Shown piece by piece: positions 11,001 to 24,036 of a stretch of DNA of 64,000 nt. The notes below the pieces were generated by a model. That model had not been told where the DNA came from and did not search any database. It saw only the letters and a program-made list of their open reading frames with translations. Every line of letters starts with the position of its first letter. Position 1 is the stretch's first letter. Position numbers and translations under genes: made by a program. This DNA is from Geosiphon pyriformis (lineage: Eukaryota > Glomeromycota > Glomeromycetes > Archaeosporales > Geosiphonaceae): NCBI GenBank assembly GCA_016748015.1, contig JAAOMT010000258.1, positions 97,008-161,007 of the forward strand, written 5' to 3'.

Positions 11001-11349
11001 ATTTGTCATTAGTAATAGTGGCTGAAAGTATGTTGTTGTTAATTGTTTGTTTTGAGAAGGTTTTCAAGTTGTTGGTCAAGGCATCTTCTGGGGTAACCAG
11101 GAGACTCAGATAGTTCTGAGAACTCGGATTTTGGTTGTACCCATTTCCCAAATTTCTGAGACATGATTCTAAGACATGATTAGATAAACTGGAGATTAGT
11201 TGATAAACAACCATTGCTGATCTCCAGTTTTGTTGAACAATTCTTGGTCTTTGGTTTCTGGGTAATGTCTGGATTGAATTTTGTGGTGGAGATTGAATTT
11301 GTTGGGATTGATATATCACTTATGGCTATGATTGGTAGATAACTGGTGC

Positions 11350-13215
11350 TGGAATTTAATAAATTGGGGTTTGGTAAATTGGTTACTGTGCTATTTGAGT
11401 GTAATGTTGTTAATAATAATCTTGATTTGGGTAGCAGTTTGGAGTTTGAAATCTATGATCAGGATTTCAATATTGATTTTCCAATTATAATTGATTGCAA
11501 TATGCTCTGCAGTTAGCTTTGAGATAATCTTGTTTGTCACAATTGTAATAAACATGTGTTTTTTGTTGTTATGGTTGATTGACTAATGATGGTGGATGCA
11601 TTTGATTTTGAGACTGACTGGAATTTCTTGAGTTGTCATAATGTTGTGAAGTTTGATAAATAGACTGATTGTTGTTAACTAAATACCTTTTAATTTTCTG
11701 ATTAATGGAATCACTAAATTGTTTCAGCTTAAAGTCTCATTCAGATGACCCATTCATTACTAGATTTATGGCTTGGGCATAGTTGGCTTTGAGTTCTGCT
11801 GTTTCAAAATCTCAGGTCTAAGTAACTGCTGCTTAAAGATCTGCTGAGTGTAATAGATATACATATTGAAGAATATTACTGCACAGTCCTTTAATGAATT
11901 GATTTAATATTTGTGGTACTGTAAAGTAATTGGCTTGTATTTTCTGAATTTGGTGCAGATTTCTGTAAAAGCATTCTAGGTAAGTAGTGACTGCTTCAAT
12001 TTTTCCTTCCTTAATGGTAGTAAAAGTATTGGCTAAACGATTAATACTATTATTGTTACTAAAATATTGTAGGAATTCAAGCTTGAATATGTTGAAATCC
12101 TAAGGTTTGTTGGCTAAGCTTTGATACCATGAGATAGTGATATCCTAAAGAAAATATGAAATAGCTTGTATGGCTTTGGCATTATTCCATTCATTGGCTG
12201 TGATGGCTTTTTCCATATTGTTTAGCCATACTTGCATGTTATCTTCTTTGCTGGTAAATTTTTTAAGTTTGACAATAAGTGCATATATTATTGATATGAT
12301 TGGTTGTTACTGTTGTATTGGTAGTTATTAAAGTGGTATTAGCAGCTGTTATGATATTGACTTAGCAATTAGGTCAATTGATGATTGGTTAATTATAATC
12401 ACTGAAGGTAAATTTTGCTAATTAATAAGATTGGAGTTTGAATTGTGCTGATTTTTTTGAGTTTAAATATTCAGAGTTTCAACTTCTGGGTTTTTTACTA
12501 TTAGATTGTGGTAATAGAATTCCTGATTGTTATTTTTTTCTTCTTCTGATTTTGTTATCTCCCAGGAACTTATGGTTCTGAAATCTGGTTAAAACAGTGA
12601 TAATCAAAATCCTAATGGTATTGGTAATTACAATTTAAATCCTTCAAAATAATTGTTATAAGTTCTTAATAATTCTGTTTTCTTTTGTTTACTTTGAAAT
12701 AGGAGTCATCTAAATGTTAATGTTATGTTTGATGTAGATGCATCTGCTGATGCAATATTGATGGTACTTCTGGGTATGTGATAATATGATGAATATAATG
12801 AAGATTCAATTCTTTGTTTCTTTTATGTTGGTAATTGTATTCCTTTTAGAGTTGCTGCTGGTGTTTGTAACTTTCTTTTACCCTTATCTGTATAGGTAAT
12901 GAGGAATTGTTGTTGAGTATATCTTTCAATTTCTTGATTAATTTCTCTAATAATTAGGGTAAAACTGTAATTTTGTAGTAAGCTGGTGTATTAGATTAAT
13001 TTTATATAGAAATTTTCTCTTGCTGATTTAATGTCAACTGGTTTTCCTAAAAAATCTGTAATTTTTTGGTTAATATAAAAGTTGAAGACTGATTTTGCTA
13101 GATAGTAATTGTTGATTAAGTCTAATTGTTGGCTATATTGTTGAAATAAAGATTTGGCGAATCCTAAGTGGTTTGTCCCTATTATTTCTGATTCTGCCAC
13201 TTTTGGATGACTGCT
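11350..13215 (-). pseudogene. Gypsy-1 gag, broken
   Basis: Capsid/nucleocapsid protein. The N-terminal part (12991-13200) reads AESEIIGTNHLGF and on; the true start is unclear because no ATG is in frame at that point. The middle holds a retrotransposon gag block (KIEAVTTYLECFYRNLHQIQ near 11940-12000). At about 11510-11556 is a CCHC knuckle in the CX2CX4HX4C layout, damaged to YYNCDKQDYLKANC: the first Cys and the His have both become Tyr by transitions. A Gln/Asn/Ser-rich linker follows toward protease. Several stops. Confidence 0.78.
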
Positions 13216-13243
13216 GTTAGTGCTGGTTCTCTGTAAAATTATA

Positions 13244-13260
13244 CTTCACAGGGAGCACCA
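13244..13260 (-). promoter_or_regulatory. Gypsy-1 tRNA primer binding site
   Basis: Two bases inside the 5' LTR the minus strand reads TGGTGCTCCCTGTGAAG, beginning with TGG as expected for pairing with a tRNA 3' CCA end. The matching tRNA would end AGGGAGCACCA; I could not say which tRNA that is. Confidence 0.75.
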
Positions 13261-13262
13261 AA

Positions 13263-14185
13263 TGTTATAGGTAATTATTTTAGGTAGTTAAAGTAAATAA
13301 CAAATTCATAACTTGGTGCTTAATAAATATAAGATAGTAATAATCTGAAAATTTTTGTGTTCTAAAAGTTTTGATTGAGTTTTTTGTATAATAAACAGAG
13401 ATTCTCATGTTATTTTATTTGTAGCCTCCCAGAATAACAATTCTATCAATTTTTTTCTCAGCTTGGTGGCTGGCAATTTTCTGATAAACAATCTGTAATT
13501 TTTACACATTCTACTTATTTGTAGTGGTTTTTTGTCAGGAAATTCTTAATGTTAATAACTCAGCACTTAATTTTTAAAAAGTTTAATAAACTCCGAATAA
13601 GATACAACAAAATAAAAAATAAAATAAAAAAAATTAAGCCAAGACAATGCAAATTAGTATTCCATTAATAGCTGTGATTAAGAGCTATTGTTTTCATGTG
13701 GTTTAAGTATCAATTACTATCAATCTTTAGAGCTAATAGCAAGTAATTGGATTTGGAGATGTTGAATAAGTATATTTATTGATATTTTGGAATGATATGT
13801 TTCTAACTAAGAATGATAACTAATAACTTTCTGTCTTTAAATTCTCTCTTTTTGCTTCTAATGCTACTGCTATATATACATATTTTCCAGTTTTATAAGA
13901 TTGGTTTGAATTGTCTGTTTTTGCTAGCTATTGCTTTGTTTTCTTATATTATAGCTAATTATTCTATGTTATAACATGTTATCTGATGTTATTCTGTATT
14001 ATAATATATTATCCTATGTTATAATGTATTATTCTGTGTTATCCTGCATTATAACACATTATTTTATATTATAATACGTTATTCAACATTATTGCATATT
14101 ATTCTGTGTCCTTTCACATTTTGTCACATTTTTTAGGTCACATTTTTCTTTCTTTTTTTGATTGGCTTTCTTTTTTCAAGTAACA
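13263..14185 (-). repeat. Gypsy-1 5' LTR (right)
   Basis: 923 bases, plus-strand ends TGTTAT...AAGTAACA, pairing with 4031-4939. In element sense this LTR drives transcription; no promoter element can be picked out reliably in such AT-rich DNA. It has the same GTTAT minisatellite (about 13965-14110). Confidence 0.92.
13965..14110 (+). repeat. GTTAT-rich minisatellite, second LTR copy
   Basis: Same degenerate 16-18-base array as at 4718-4860 (TTCTATGTTATAACATG, TCCTATGTTATAATG). The units differ between the two LTRs mainly by transitions. Confidence 0.72.
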
Positions 14186-14189
14186 ATAT
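14186..14189. repeat. Target-site duplication ATAT (right copy)
   Basis: Second ATAT of the Gypsy-1 insertion; LINE-A ORF2 resumes directly after it. Confidence 0.85.
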
Positions 14190-17100
14190 CTAAAATTACC
14201 AGAAACAGCAACACCACTGGCTCTAATATAATGTTCATTGACCAAATAGAGCAGGTGCTAATTGGAGACAACAGCTGCTTTGGCAAGCATATTAGTATAC
14301 TTATTCCCTGAAATGCCAAAGTGATTTCTAACCTTATACTAACTGATATCTAAATTCTTATAACAAATAACACTTACAATGTAGCAATGTTTGATTCAAC
14401 ACTGATTCCTAAAATCTGAACAAATTAACTTTAAATCTGACCTGCATGTATCCAAAACAATCTGGCTGTCCATAAACAGGTCTACAGAATAAGAAAAAGA
14501 AACACACTCAAGAGCCAAAGCAATAGCCTGCAGTTTTGCCATAGTAGAAGACAACAAACCAGAAATCTTAACACCCAAACTCAAATTAATGTCTTTAAAA
14601 AAAACAGCTGCTCCAGTTTTCATACCAAAAGTCTCCAAACTACTCAAAGATCTATCTCTATAAACAGAAAGACAGCCAGCATCAGCACACAACAGATTGT
14701 TACCAATAACACCAAACTCATAAGACTGAAAATATTTAAAAAACTATGATTATTAAAAAGTGAGAAACTGACAGAAAGAAAAGTATAACTACCAAGAAAC
14801 TAAATAGAGAGCTCAAACCAGATGAAAACAAAGCCACAGGAGTCCAACCACTTCCACTATTTAAAAATTATTTAATCAAAAACAACACCACTTCAGTCAT
14901 GCAGCTGTTCCACAAAAACAATCCCATAATGCCAAAGTAAAAAAACACACTTAAAATAAATTAACTCACTAAGGACAAGAGACATAGGAGTTTCACTTTA
15001 AAGACAAAAAGCACTGGCTAGAAAGTTGTCTAAAAACAAATCATACTCAGAAAATATGTGCACCATACTCACCAAAAAATTATTTAAAAGATTGACTTTG
15101 ACACAAGTCAGGAACTGTAAAGGGTAAAGTGGATGCCAGCTGAAAACCTAAAGATTGTGTAACCTGTAAGAAAATAACTGGCCCAAAATACTAACTGAAT
15201 TTGCAAAAAAACAACTGAAGCCAATTTGCTTTTAACTTGAACCTGTTCAAACATTTTCAAACTATATAGAGAAAGATAATAGATTGCATTATTGGGAAAA
15301 TCAAGCAGCAGACCAGATTTAGACTTCAAGCTTTTATGAATAAAAGCATTCCATTTATTACACATGTCAACAGAAATGAAACTGAATTAAGTTTTATAAC
15401 TAATAATTGAGTAAAGGATCACAGATACCAAATATGTAAACTGTTTATTTAAAATTACTTTTCTTAAAACAAAATTGACAAAAAACCAAACATTCAAATG
15501 CATTTTAACCAAATTAGATTTCAACAAACTTTCAGAAGATAAAAAAATACCCAAATAGTAGTGTGATTCCTCTTTTTTGGCAACAAAAATAGGTGAGTCA
15601 CTAATAATTAGATAAGAGTTTTTGATCTAACAGTTAATAAAGATGACTACAGTCTTGTTATTATTAATAAAAATATTATTAAATCAAAAAAATTTACTTG
15701 TAATATTAAGAATGTGCTGTATAGCAACTTGGCTATTATCAACCCAAATTGTATCATTGACAAAAACACTGACAGCAAAAAATAAAGTCAACCCAGCCTA
15801 AGATTCTGTTCTGCCAGTTTTGGAGATAAAATGAGAATTTAATCTATAACTATATACACTTTCTTGCCTCTTAACTTTACACAAGAGTGAATCATAAAAT
15901 ATGCACCAAAGAAAAGATGAGAAAATTTTTTTTTGATTTAGCCCATCATGAATGCAATATCTATCAGTTAGGCCAAAGTTTGTTATTACTTTGTTAGTGT
16001 GACTATTGTGAAAACTACCAAAAAATCTAATAAATTTGTTACACATTTTGATCCTAGTTTAATTTCTCCTAAGATATTTCCACCCAACAGAGTTATAGGC
16101 TTTATATCTGTTCTGCAAAACCAGCCATTGTTCCTGATTCTTCTCCAAAGCATCTTCAATAACAGAACCAATGGCAAAAATGGGAGATTGTATCAATGTA
16201 CTTCTTAAAACAGAAAAGTTGTTCTCATGAAAAACATTAAAGACACTGCAAACCAGAAAAATCTTGTTTAAAAGAATCTTAGAAAAGATTTTATGAGCTG
16301 TCTTAATCAGAACAATAGAATAGGTATTGGTAAAAACACCTTCCTATTTATAAAGTTTGGAAATCATTAAGATCCAAGCTTCTTTTTAAGATCTAGGCAC
16401 CAATTCACAAGTTAAACAAAAGTTTAAAAGCACCAACAGCATATCCAATACCAACTTGTTACAATGCTTCTACAACTTATTTGAGATGCCAGAAAAACCA
16501 GCTGCTTTTCCATCTGACAGATTCAAAATTACAGCAAACATCTCATTAAACATTATTGAACACATTACATCAGAAAAAGCATTATCAAAAACATACTCTA
16601 AAAGCTGATATTGGCAAGACCAATCATCAGAGAAATCAGATACCACTCCATATTTCCTAGTCCAACCCTTCATGATCATATCTATCTTAGATTTAACTAA
16701 ATTGGGCTTCAGTACCAACTCATTATTTACAATCAAATAATCCAATACTACCTTACAAAAGGGACACTCCAAAACACTCCTGATGGTATGACTCTTGTCA
16801 AATTCAAAATTTTTTATCTTTTTATTAATAGCTGTCTTAATGCAAAACTCCTCTGCATGCTTAAACTCCAGCATTTTAGAAGAGCAGTAAGACTTTCTTG
16901 CCTTAGCCAAAGCCAAATAAATTGTGTTAAAATTAGAACCTGAAAGAAACAAAATCTTTATTGCCAATACACCAATAGTGTTAAGTCTACCCCACATATC
17001 CAATAATGCTGTAAAATCTCCATTAGAAACTAAACAAGAAGCCTTAACTACCTTAAACACTAACAATTTCAGCTTATGAAACCTTGGTAAAAACTTTATC

Positions 17101-18057
17101 ATAATTCTTAAACCATTTCTTTTTGAAAATTTTGTTTGCTGAGAGAGTTATTATCTTGTAAACAATGTTTCATATAGCATTCAGATCCGAAAACTCCATA
17201 AAAACAGCAAACTCACTTGAAAACATTATAGTATTGGCTGATATAACACCCTTAAAATTGTTCTATTTATTTTTATTAACATTTTTGAAATCAAATTTCT
17301 AATAATTCCTATTAGCTTGTTTGTAAAGAGAATTTAACAGTATATCCAACAGTCTATCTAGACTCATAAACATAGAAACAGCATAGTAATCAATATTGAA
17401 ATGTTCACTGGTATTCAAAATATCATGATACACTATTGCATTAACCAAATTAGAAGAGAAAAACACATAATTAATTGTTTTAGCAACATTTTAAGAATTG
17501 TTCAATATCGAAACTCTTGTGAATGAGCTTTCATCCATAAAATTGACCAAACCCAAATCAAAGCACTTCTTAAAACTAGCATACTTACAAGAACTATCTT
17601 TGTTAAAATCTCTACTTAAGATGACAAAAGACAATTTGTTTACAGTTTTCACAATTATAAAGTTAATATTACCAGCTTGAAAAAACCAAACCATAGAAGA
17701 AACACCAGCATAGAGCCCCAAAATCGAAATAGAAAGTTTATTTTTGAAGAATAACTTAATAGAAAAAAGCCAACCAGATACCTCAGAAATTTTACACACA
17801 TGATAAACCAGAAAAATGTCCATAATAACAGCAACACCAGAACTCAAGTAACCAAAGTCTACACCAGAAGTAAAGACACAAATACTATCAAACTTATCAA
17901 CAATTCATTAACAGATTCTACTCTTTAACTTAGTTTCAGTAATGATTAAAATCAAATTGTCCATATTCTTATGTCACCAAACAATATCTTCTTGCTTTAC
18001 AGGATTGTTTATACCCTGAACATTACATATAACAATTTTTCAAACCAAACTGTTTAT
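14190..18057 (-). pseudogene. LINE-A ORF2: endonuclease, RT, RNase H, broken
   Basis: ORF2 begins at 18057, where the ATG has become ATA, overlapping the ancestral ORF1 stop. In order on the minus strand: apurinic-type endonuclease (about 17400-18050, with NFILSRDFNKDSS-like GDFN region damaged), reverse transcriptase (about 15100-16560; catalytic box FVND near 15750 where LINE-B keeps FVDD), and RNase H (14396-14800; VYRDRSL in place of YTDGSL, FMDSQIVLDTC kept). Frame changes lie between 17490 and 17100 and between 15110 and 14690. LINE target-primed reverse transcription needs endonuclease and RT together; both are dead here. It continues at 4030. Confidence 0.85.
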
Positions 18058-19991
18058 TAAGATAAAGAAAAAACTAATAAACCCAAACCAGAACACAAAT
18101 GATCCAATCTTTCCAAAACCAAATTAACTAATACTTTCAAAGCCACCATATTTGACTCCAAGCCATCTATCTTAATGGTCAAAATCTTAAAACTACTAGA
18201 ACTGGAATCAGCAACCACATTAAAACTAACAGAAAAAAAAAAGGCAGATGACACTAATAGACCATCCAAAACCATATTCGAATTCAAATTAGGAGCCAAA
18301 AAGACAAAGGTGACTGAAAGAGAAATGTAAGAGATTATAGTCAAAGACACCAATTCTATTAAGCTCAACTTTTTTATAAAAACAGAAACCTGATCAGTTA
18401 AAAGCTCCAAAAAGTGTTTTAAGACTGCCAAATAATCAATCAAACCAGAATTAATAAAGAGGGTAGAGCCTGAAGAGAAAAGTATCACATCCAGAAAAGA
18501 ATCAACACCAGACAAAACTGATAAGACCACATGAGATGGAAAGCCATCAGCAATTTAAGCCCAAGTTTTACCTCCAAATAAAACAGAACATACAATAGAA
18601 GCATGCTTTTTTTTATATATGTTGGCCAAATAAATTCAATCCTGAGGAGTTACCATATGCTTACTATGACCACTAAAATTCTTACCTACCAAACAATTAA
18701 CAGAGACATAACTAAATTGTTTATATAGAGCACAACAGGCCAAAGAAAACCCAGCCCAATGTAAATTCACATCTTTAAAAACAATAGCAGCCAATTTAAA
18801 CACCTCATCAATAAAACACACTATTGCACATCTATTATGTACATATAAATTAGGATTACAGCCAATAAAACAAGTTTTCCCATTATATAATTCCAACATA
18901 CCAGAAAGATTATAAGCTGTAGTTCTAATTGGAAAAGTATAAAACAAAGCCCAATATAGATCTCTTAACACCTATAATTGTTTATCTCCAACTGTTTTTG
19001 CAACATGAACAGAATTTTTTTCCATAAAAACAGACCACTTAACTGTAACCAAATTAGCTATTTCAGATGATTTAAACTCCACTAAAGCTTTTTGCTATAG
19101 ACCAATTAGTTGTATCTTGATTAATACAATCTTATCAAACTTAGAAAAAACAGACTTTACAGCCAATTTGAGAAAATTAACTGGAATTTTTTTAATAATT
19201 ACTTCTCAATCCAAACAAATGTTTACCTTCCTGAAATCATTATTAACCAGAATATTTTCACTAATAGCCAACTCCTTAGTCTTATTTAAACTAGCTTCTG
19301 ATATAAAAGATGATTTAATAATACCAGAAAATTTTGAGAGCATTAAAGCTCCTCCAAATTTATTAACTTAATAAAAAATCTTTTTTATAGTCATCAATTT
19401 GTCAATAATAGTCTTTTTAGGTACTGTCAAAATCTCAATATCAAGTGCAAAAGATTTTGTTAAATTGAAGCTCTATTTTTCCAAAGCATATAACTTGAGC
19501 AGCAGCAACTGATTGGGCCCAATAACTACACAGAAAAGAAGTTCAAACACAATATTATCATCACTTATATGTTTAAATAAAGATTGCTTTGGTAAATGGC
19601 CCAGCATGTATGTCCATATGTAAGTTTTTCTTGGTATTATTTCATCCATATTATTATTCTCATTAGATTCTGTGTAACTGGTTTCTTTAACAACTATGTT
19701 TGTCATATTTTTGACATCCAAAAGACCACTTATACTGCTAGAAATGCTGCCAACATCACTTTCCCAAAATACTACAGACTTGATACCAACACTACCAATA
19801 TTCTTTAAGCTTAAAGGGCCAGCAAACAAATCAATCATATTAATAATTACATGCTTTTTTAACTTCTTAAATAACAGATTGCAAAAGTACACACTATTCA
19901 CATGAGCTTTTTTTTTGTTGCTAAACTGGGTCTTCAACTCAGCCAACTTAGTACCAGTTTCACCAACAGAAGAGCTCACTAGTTTTATAGC
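18057..19991 (-). pseudogene. LINE-A ORF1: RRM and CCHC RNA-binding protein, broken
   Basis: One uninterrupted frame, cut only by stops, from about 19991 to the stop at 18057. The N-terminus reads KLAELKTQFSNKKKAHVNSV, which I recognise from Rhizophagus LINE proteins. Acidic and basic segments (19470-19700) precede an RRM-like fold region (about 18980-19180), a second RRM-like block (18800-18950, LYTFPIRTTAYNLSGMLELY) and a CCHC knuckle near 18690-18735 with Cys and His both changed to Tyr. A hydrophobic/Ser-rich C-terminal part (18057-18530) ends with heptad-like Leu/Val spacing, perhaps a trimerisation coil. ORF1 proteins coat LINE RNA. Confidence 0.8.
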
Positions 19992-20099
19992 AACAAATAA
20001 AGGTAAAAAAGAAGAAATAACTATGAAAACAAGAAATAAGAGATAAAAAAAAGACTATTTCTACAACAAAATATCTAATACTCTCATTGTGGCTATTAA

Positions 20100-21673
20100 T
20101 TTTGTAACAAATAAATATTTTTTTAAAAAAAACTTATTTAACAAATTTTAATAAACAAAAAATTTAAATTGTAAATAAAGTTATAATTTAAAAATTTTAT
20201 TTTATTATAATATAAACATAAAACACTAAGATATTTTTGTTATACAATTTTTTTATATAGTACTGGATAATTTTTTATATAAAAATTTATTATATAGATA
20301 TATAATTTAGTTATAGTTTTGTTAATATATTTAATAACTATATGTAAATTAAAATACCAAATTAAAACAATCAAATACCAATTAATATTCTTAATAAATA
20401 AAAAATTTATAATTTTAAAACTTAAATTAATTTTTTATTAAATTTATTTAATCATATTATTTATTAATTTAATTAAATAATAAGTATTACCAAAACAATT
20501 TTACTATTAGTTATTAAGAATTTTTTTTAATATTAACTATTTTATAAAAATATTTTTATTTTTAATTAAATTAACAATATAATAATATTTTATTTAATAA
20601 TTATTACAAAAATTAAGCACAATTAACTTTAATTTAGCTTAGCAAGCATCTAAAAAAGCCTGGTTGTTTAAAAAAACCATAATTTTAATGGATATTAAAA
20701 TATATTCAAAAATTAAAACAATAATTTATAATTTAGCCAAAGTTAAAAACAACAAACCATAAATTTTTATGTCTATATTTATATATAAATTTAAAAAATA
20801 AGCTGTTATATTATTAATAGCACTAAAAAAGCCAATTAAATTATTTATATAAACAAAAATCTTAGAAAAAATTATTTTTTTTAAACCAAAATAAATAATT
20901 TTGAAATTATTTATATTTAAAATATTTATTTTAAACAAACAATAAAAAAATATGAAATTTTTTTAACTGAATTATTATTTATAATAAAATCTAAAATATA
21001 TATAGTCCAAAAAAAAACAAAATTTCTGAAATTCAATTGTTTTTAATAATAAAATTTTTTTTAAATAAAACAGTTATTGTAACTATTCAAAAACTAATTA
21101 GTAAATACAATATCAAACTGCTTAAAAAATTTTACAATTCTAAAATATTTTAAATAATTTAAAACATTTATAATAAAAACATTTTTTTAAGACAAAAAAT
21201 ATTGAATAAATTATTAAATAAAAACAATTTATTATCTAAAAAATTCTTATAATATTAATTAAAAAATTATTTAAAAAATCAATTTTTAAATTAACTACAA
21301 ATTAAAGTAAATTTTAAGAAACTTAATTTAATATTTGTAAATTTAATAATTTGTATTTAAACAATTTATTAAAAATACTACTTATATTAGCAAAGTTTTT
21401 AACAGAAGCCAACTTTTTTTTAACTTAAATTTAAATAAAATATTTTAAATTATATAATAATAGATAATATATTGTTTTATTTAAAAAAATTTTTTACAAA
21501 TTAATTTTAAACTTTAATTTTTTGATTAATCAATTTTATTTTTTTCACATTTTTATTAATAAAGCTAAACTGAATTTTGTAATTAATAATAGATTACAAA
21601 ACCAAAACCAAATATAAAAACTGTTTATTAAAAATTATTTTTTGTAAAACTATAAATGAAAAAAACTTTATAT
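20100..21673 (-). mobile_element. LINE-C: very degraded LINE fragment
   Basis: Aligns with LINE-A from about 14250 (near 20450) through RNase H (20621 matches 14422; 20700-20830 matches 14510-14640) to RT (21560-21660 matches 15376-15485), same orientation. Almost every C has been lost and no CpG is seen. It is cut at 21673 by the Gypsy-2 LTR. The left end, next to LINE-A, cannot be fixed. Confidence 0.65.
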
Positions 21674-22359
21674 TATTACAGATAAATTTTTTAAGTAAAT
21701 TAATAGTTTTGTAACTTGGTATTTAGATTGATAATTGTTCTAATTTAAGAGTATTTTATATATAAACAAAAAGTTAATATATAGTTTTTTAGTATAATAA
21801 CTGATTTATTCTAATATTTATATATTTTTAAGAAGCAATTCTAGTTTTATGATTATATTATATTTTTTTCTGATATTTTTTACTAAATAATTTTTAATAT
21901 TGTAATTTTAGTATTTTTAATTAATTAATTAGTAAAACAAAAAAAATAAATAAAAAATAAATAAATAAATAAAATAGAAATTAGTATTTTATTAATAATT
22001 ATAATTAAAAACTATTGTTTTAATATTGTTAAATCAATTTAATTAATGCTAATAATATTAATATAAACAATATTAAAATTTTAATAAAATAAGTTTGAAT
22101 TTATGAATTAATTAATTTAAATATAATTAATTAATATATTTTATTAAAATAATTATAGTTTAAATAAAAGTAATTATAAAAAATTAGACTAGTCTTTAAG
22201 TAAGCTTGTTTGTTTTTTAGATGTTATTTTTAGCTTTATAAATTTTTATAATTTTTTTGAATTATTATTAAAATTCTAATATTATAACTTATAATAATTT
22301 TTTATTTTACAATTGACTATTTATATTATTATTATTATTTATTTTTTATATAAATAATA
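21674..22359 (-). repeat. Gypsy-2 3' LTR, decayed
   Basis: Matches the Gypsy-1 LTR in order: GTAACTTGG near 21710, then AGTATTTTATTAATAATTAT... against AGTATTCCATTAATAGCTGT at 13657, ending TAAATAATA. About 220 bases shorter than the intact LTR because of deletions, including most of the minisatellite. Confidence 0.7.
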
Positions 22360-24036
22360 ATTTTTTTTAATATTAAGCTTTAGTAAAATTTTATATGTTA
22401 TTTTTTAAATAAGTTTAAGTACTTTTTTTTTATTATGGCTTTAAAAACTTTAGTTTTTAGTTTTTCAAATTGTGAATTGGTTATTTTTTTAAACTGATTT
22501 ATTGTTAAGTTTTCTATAATTAAATATAATAGTATTCTATTATATTTATAAAAAATTATATATAATTAATATATTATTTTTAAATGAATTATTAAGTTGT
22601 TTTTTTTAATAAAATATTCTATTTGTTGTATTGTTTTATTGTTAAATACTTTTTTGAATCTATTTATATACAAAGTCAAAATATTTAATTATTGTTTCAA
22701 ATAATAATAGTAATATATTATTTAAAACTGTTTTTTTCAACTTTTTTAGTCTTATTTTATTAGTTTTTTTGGTTAAACAATTGTTAATAAGTTTCTGAAA
22801 TTTTTTTTTCTTTTTTAATAATTTTTTATATAATTATTTACTTGTTTTTAAGATTTTTTATATAAAGTTTTATTATTTGTTTTTGCTTTTTGAGTGTATT
22901 TATAACACATTTTTTGACTGTTAACTATTATTTTTATGTTTAAATCTTTGGTTTTTAATAATTAAAATAGTTATTAAGCTATTAAGTAAATATTATTTGT
23001 AATTTCTATTTTTATTATTTATTTTTAACATATTTTAGTTGTATTTATAAAAATTTTTTAACTTTATAACATATTAGTTTTAATAATAATAATTAATTCT
23101 AAATCTTATGAAATTTTATCTAATTTAATCAATATTTTTTGTGTTTTTAATTGTGATATATTGAGTATTATTAATATTTTAATATAATATAGTTTTAATT
23201 AATTACTATATACTGTTTTAATTAAAATTTTGTTTTTTAGCTATAATTTGTATAATCTATTTTCAATAATAAATGGCTTATTCTACTTTAGATTAAAATT
23301 TTTACTTTATTGTTTTTTTGTTTTTAATCTTAAATTTAACTGATTTATTTAACAATTTATTATTATGTTTTTTTATAATTTTTTAATATGATTAATTGTT
23401 TTTTTATTTTTCAAAGTTTTTATTAAGTTATATATCTGTTTTAACAATGTTTTTTGAAATATGTCTTTTGTTATTGGTTTTGTTAAATATGTTGTTATTT
23501 TTTTTATTAATAATATTGCTGTTTTATTATATACTAATTCAAATAGTATTATTTAAATAATATCTTATATTATTGTTTAATAAGTAAATAATACTAATAA
23601 TATGAACAAATTTTATTTTTTTTGATTTTCTTAACTAATCTTAACTAATACTTTGTATAATATTTTATTAAATCTTTTAATTAAGTCATTTGTTTATAAA
23701 TAATATAATAATAATAACAATTTTTTTAGTTCAATTTTTGGCTTAATTTTGCTAATATTTTGTTTAAAAAATAGATTTTTTAATTTAATAATAGTTTTTT
23801 GGATTTTTATATTAATATATTAAGTTTAATAAATAAATTTTGCTATTAATTTAGTATTAACTTTTTAAATAATTTTAGCTATTTAATAAAATAATCTATA
23901 ATAATAGCAATATATCTATTTTTTAATTATTATTGATAATAATTCAATCAAGTTAATTTTAATTTAATCAGATAATAGTTTTATTTTAATTAGTTTTAGT
24001 GATTTATTTGGTTTTATTTTTCTTTTTTTTGACATA

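Larger units (their letters stand above)
4031..14185 (-). mobile_element. Gypsy-1: complete Ty3/Gypsy LTR retrotransposon
   Basis: About 10.2 kb, minus strand, inserted in LINE-A ORF2. Right LTR (5' in element sense) 13263-14185, left LTR (3') 4031-4939, with TGTTAC...GTAACA ends, primer binding site, polypurine tract and ATAT duplication. Internal order in element sense: gag with CCHC knuckle, aspartic protease, a Cys-rich segment, pre-RT, RT, RNase H, integrase, then a small extra ORF. The order RT-RNase H-integrase places it in Ty3/Gypsy rather than Copia. All frames are broken, mostly by transitions, and the two LTRs have diverged, so it is an old, dead copy that kept its architecture. 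Confidence 0.93.
14186..20095 (-). mobile_element. LINE-A, 5' portion
   Basis: Body of a full-length non-LTR retrotransposon on the minus strand: a 5' UTR of about 100 bases ending near 20095, ORF1, then ORF2 as far as the RNase H/tail junction where Gypsy-1 sits. It aligns along its length with LINE-B. CpG is almost absent (only a handful seen) and both ORFs carry many stops, so it is more decayed than LINE-B. Its first 60 or so ORF1 residues differ from LINE-B, so the two belong to different subfamilies. Confidence 0.9.

Noticed and set aside
10835-11113. Plus-strand frame of 92 residues with membrane-like stretches
   Set aside because: Antisense of the aspartic protease region; no independent support.
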